Under the pieces are notes generated by a model. That model was not told the DNA's origin. It worked only from the letters and a program-made list of their open reading frames with translations, and ran no database searches. Position numbers and translations under genes: made by a program. Positions 60,910-64,000 of a stretch of DNA of 64,000 nt are shown here, piece after piece. Origin of the DNA: Clitoria ternatea (lineage: Eukaryota; Streptophyta; Magnoliopsida; Fabales; Fabaceae); contig CM075676.1 in NCBI GenBank assembly GCA_037962975.1, positions 95,240,001 through 95,304,000 on the forward strand. The letters run 5' to 3'. Within the stretch, counting starts at the first letter, position 1; every line of letters starts with the position of its first letter.

Positions 60910-63519
60910 TTAACACGTCTGAGGATAGGTTTGGCCCATAACTATAGGTGAATTGAAATTTCTTGTTGGTTTCACTTTGTAAACGGCACATTGCACCATT
61001 GTAGAGCCATTATGTTTGAACACTAGGATTTGATTCCCATCCCCTATTGACCATTGGCCTAGCTGGAGAAGAATATCTCTTCCTTGAAGAATGCTGTTCC
61101 ACACCCAGGAGCAATTTCTTATTCTAGGCTGACTTAGAAATTCAGACTTTGGAAAATATTTTCCTTTCAAAACCTGAACCCAGATTGCATTTGGGTAATT
61201 CAGAATCCTCCATGCCTGTTTAGCCAGATAGGCTGAATTTAAATTAAACATTTCCTTGAATCCTAGACCTCCTGACTCTTTACTTATAGTAATTTGTTCC
61301 CATTTCTTCCAACAAATGCCTCGTTTTCCTTTATCTTTAGCCCACCAAAACTTGGAAATAATTGAATTGATGCTCTGGACCAGTGCTTTAGGAAATCTGA
61401 CTAGTGACATAGCGAACGAGGGAATTGCTTGGAGCACAGCTTTTACAAGGATCTCTTTTCCAGCCTGGTTAAGGAACATTTCCTTCCACCCTTCGACTTT
61501 ATTTAAGATCTTCTGTTTAATCCAAGAAAGCATTCTATTTTTGGATCCACTCCAATCAGTAGGTAATCCCAAGTAACTACCAGCTTCAGCCCTTTGCTCT
61601 ATCCGAAGAATAGATGAAACCTGACTTCGAACACTAGATGGTACCTGACTTCCAAAGATGATCCCAGATTTTGCAGTGTTGATCTTTAGACCTGAAGCCT
61701 GGGTGTAGGAATTCAGGGCCCTTAAAATTGCGTAGGAGTCTGCTTCAGTTGCCTTAGCTAAAAGAATCACATCATCTGCAAAAAACAAATGAGTAAGTCT
61801 AGGGCAGTCAGGGGTAAGTTGCATACCAAATAGAGATCTTTCCTCTTTTGCTCTTGTTAGAGAATAGGATAGGGCCTCTGCTGCAAATATAAAGAGGTAA
61901 GGGGAAAGGGGGTCTCCTTGTCTGAGCCCTCTATGGGGGGTAAAAGGAGGGCTTCTAGTACCATTAAGGCTAATACTATAGGAAACTGAGGTTACTAGAG
62001 ACATGCTAAGGGAGACCCAATGAGAGGAGAAACCAAAAGTAATGAGAGTTTGTCTAAGAAATCCCCAATTAAGTCTATCATAGGCCTTATTCATGTCAAG
62101 CTTGATTGCCATATGGTTCTTTGCAAAAGGAGATTTTCTTTTAAGAGAGTGAAAGACCTCTTGGGCAATAATAATATTGTCCTGGATTTGTCTACCTTTA
62201 ATAAAAGCAGATTGATTAGGAGAGATCAGACTGGGGAGGAGGGGTTTAAGTCTCATTTGCATGATCTTTGCTATAACTTTAGGGACAAAGTTACAGCAAC
62301 TGATAGGGCGGAACTGAGACACTTTTTCTGGGTTTGGAACTTTGGGAACAAGAGCAATAAGAGTGTTATTTATGTGGGAGGGCAGAACTCCAGTAACAAA
62401 GAAGGATTTGATGGCTCCACAAACATGCTCTTTAACAATTTCCCAGTTTTTATGATAGAACAAGCCATTAAAACCATCAGGTCCAGGAGCCTTATAAGGA
62501 GGAATAACCTTGACCGCCTTTTCAATTTCATAATCTAAGACTGAAGCCATGAGAGTTTCATTCATAGCCTCTGTAACTAATTTGGGGATGTTTTCCAGGC
62601 AGTCTTGAGCATTGGGTTGATCTTCAGCTAAATAGATTTTTTGAAAATAGTCTGTAACCATCCTTATAACCTCCTCGTGGCCCTCAAACCAAACATCATT
62701 CTCATCCAGCAGCCTAGATATACGATTCCTTGCTCTTCTTTGCAAAGTTGAAGCATGAAAAAATCTTGTATTAGAATCTCCCCACTTGAGCCACTGAATT
62801 CTAGATCTCTAGAACCAGTAAATTTCTTCTTGTTCCCTTATCTTTTCAATTTGAAGCTGGGTAGCAACTATCTGTTCCCTATTAGCCTCTGAGGATTCTT
62901 TGTTAATGAGATTCTGGAGCTTATATTGCAGTCTAGCCAACTCAATATCAGACTTCTTAAAAACTTCCTTGTGCCACTGCTGGAGTTTTCTACTACATTT
63001 ATGATGTTCTTGAAGCTGGTCCCAGGGATTCTCCTTAAAATCAGCTTGAAACCAACCATCCTTTATAATGCTTGCACAATCAGGATGCTCCTCCCAGAAT
63101 GCCTCGTATTTAAAGTAAGAAACACTTATCTTATTGGGCCTCAAATCAAGGAACAAAGGAGAATGATCTGAAGAGGCAGGTGACAAAGTTGTACATGAAG
63201 AGTGGGGAAACATCTCCAGAGCCTCAAAGTTTGTAAAAATTCTGTCTATTTTTTCCTTTGTAACTCTACCATTCCTTGGGTTACTCATCCAAATGAATCT
63301 ACAACCTTTGGTAGGGACTTCCATTATCTTGAGGTTGTTAATCACTTCCCTGATCAACTACATTCTATTGGGCCGAGGAGGGATATGGCTTAATTTATCA
63401 TGATCATAAAGACATTCGTTAAAATCACCCATCATGATCCAACCATACCCTGGGGGAATTTGGAGGGATTGGAGCTTTAACCAAAAGGATCTTCTAGAGC
63501 TAAAAACAGGAGGAACATA
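60910..63519 (-). mobile_element. L1-type LINE relic: endonuclease and reverse transcriptase
   Basis: Minus-strand reading runs from endonuclease into reverse transcriptase in one frame, broken by stops at about 63358-63360 and 62809-62811. The endonuclease part shows GWIMMGDFNEC (63450-63415), KGCRFIWMSN and SSDHSPL. The RT part (62745-60910) shows PGPDGFNGLFY, FRPISCCNF, KLDMNKAYDR, GLRQGDPLSPYLF and the catalytic FFADD (61785-61771). Both ends are missing: the 5' part is cut at 63520 by an LTR, and the 3' part stops after IGDGNQILVF near 61015, before the zinc-finger/RNase H region. No poly(A) tail is visible. Not functional. Confidence 0.9.
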
Positions 63520-64000
63520 TGTGACGTCCCGTATAATTTTCCGAATAAATTTTTCGCGTTTTTAAAAGATCATTTTAAAATTCATGAATTAAAATCAGAG
63601 TTCACATAAGAATCGATAATAGCGGAATATTATCATGCATACTAGTCGTGAATAATAAAATTCAAGGAATAATTACGTAGCGGAAACGATTTTACAAATA
63701 ACAGTACATAACACGTATTTATTACAAATCATAAAATTAGAATAAATTTGAAATCCAAGCAATAATTCACATAGGCATCAACCATAACATCACTCTTCAT
63801 TCTGGGTGGCATTCACTGTAAAAATTAATGTAAGAGTGAGACAGAATATAGAATAAATATAAAATATATAGAATTGCACAAACACAGTCAATAATACATA
63901 ATGATATGCTGAATATGCCAAACAAGTTCATCTAATAAGTCTTTAATTAGTTAAATGATGTCATGCTGGATCCATTTGGTTTGGTGGGAATACTGCAGTA
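63520..64000 (+). mobile_element. Start of an LTR inserted into the LINE, runs off the window
   Basis: tgtgacgtcccgtataat begins exactly where LINE homology ends. TGTGACGTCCCG is a common start for plant Ty3-type LTRs. About 480 bases are visible, non-coding; the other end lies outside the window. Confidence 0.6.

Noticed and set aside
62020..62538. 172-residue plus-strand open frame
   Set aside because: Antisense to the conserved LINE reverse transcriptase region.

Overview
This is plant nuclear DNA: genes with GT-AG introns, plant-specific families (XTH, CBP60, BAHD) and a dense, AT-rich background of nested transposable elements. Repeat style, gene families and codon use point to a eudicot, most likely a legume close to Phaseolus or Vigna. 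That placement is inference, not something the sequence proves.

Layout. 1-5382 is a large imperfect inverted repeat built from LTR-like DNA and filled with hundreds of bases of dispersed CCGAGTG / CACTCGG motifs, a 35-bp minisatellite and CAAGCGAG palindromes. 5383-11169 is AT-rich intergenic DNA with an LTR-like 3' end at 6583, a long-TIR element (6587-7398) and a MITE (8568-8853). 11170-26594 is a tandem cluster of five xyloglucan endotransglucosylase/hydrolase (XTH) genes, two on the minus strand and three on the plus strand, diverging from a 1.26-kb region at 15542-16797. All five share the same three-exon structure with a 194-nt middle exon. The third gene has lost the GT of its first splice donor. 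28312-34207 (minus) is an eight-exon CBP60-type calmodulin-binding transcription factor gene of 634 codons, with two nested MITEs in its last intron. 35991-38789 is a solo LTR with a perfect 5-bp target duplication. 40134-42236 is a decayed PIF/Harbinger transposon carrying both its Myb-like ORF and its transposase. 43147-43650 is a hAT-type MITE with a perfect 8-bp duplication. 45290-48939 and 49760-53360 are two about 3.6-kb solo-LTR-like copies of one family in opposite orientation; the second lies inside a non-autonomous CACTA element (49104-53975). 58975-60432 (plus) is an intronless BAHD acyltransferase of the flavonoid/phenolic glucoside malonyltransferase type. 60910-63519 (minus) is a broken L1-type LINE cut by a new LTR that starts at 63520.

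Working together. The XTH proteins act in the cell wall, cutting and rejoining xyloglucan. CBP60 acts in the nucleus downstream of calcium/calmodulin. The BAHD enzyme acts in the cytosol on phenolic glucosides. Nothing suggests that the three form a pathway; only the XTH genes form a functional cluster, created by tandem duplication. The most interesting structural signals are the two large inverted repeats (possible hairpin small-RNA sources), the CCGAGTG motif arrays shared by separate LTR loci, and the splice-donor loss in a young XTH duplicate.
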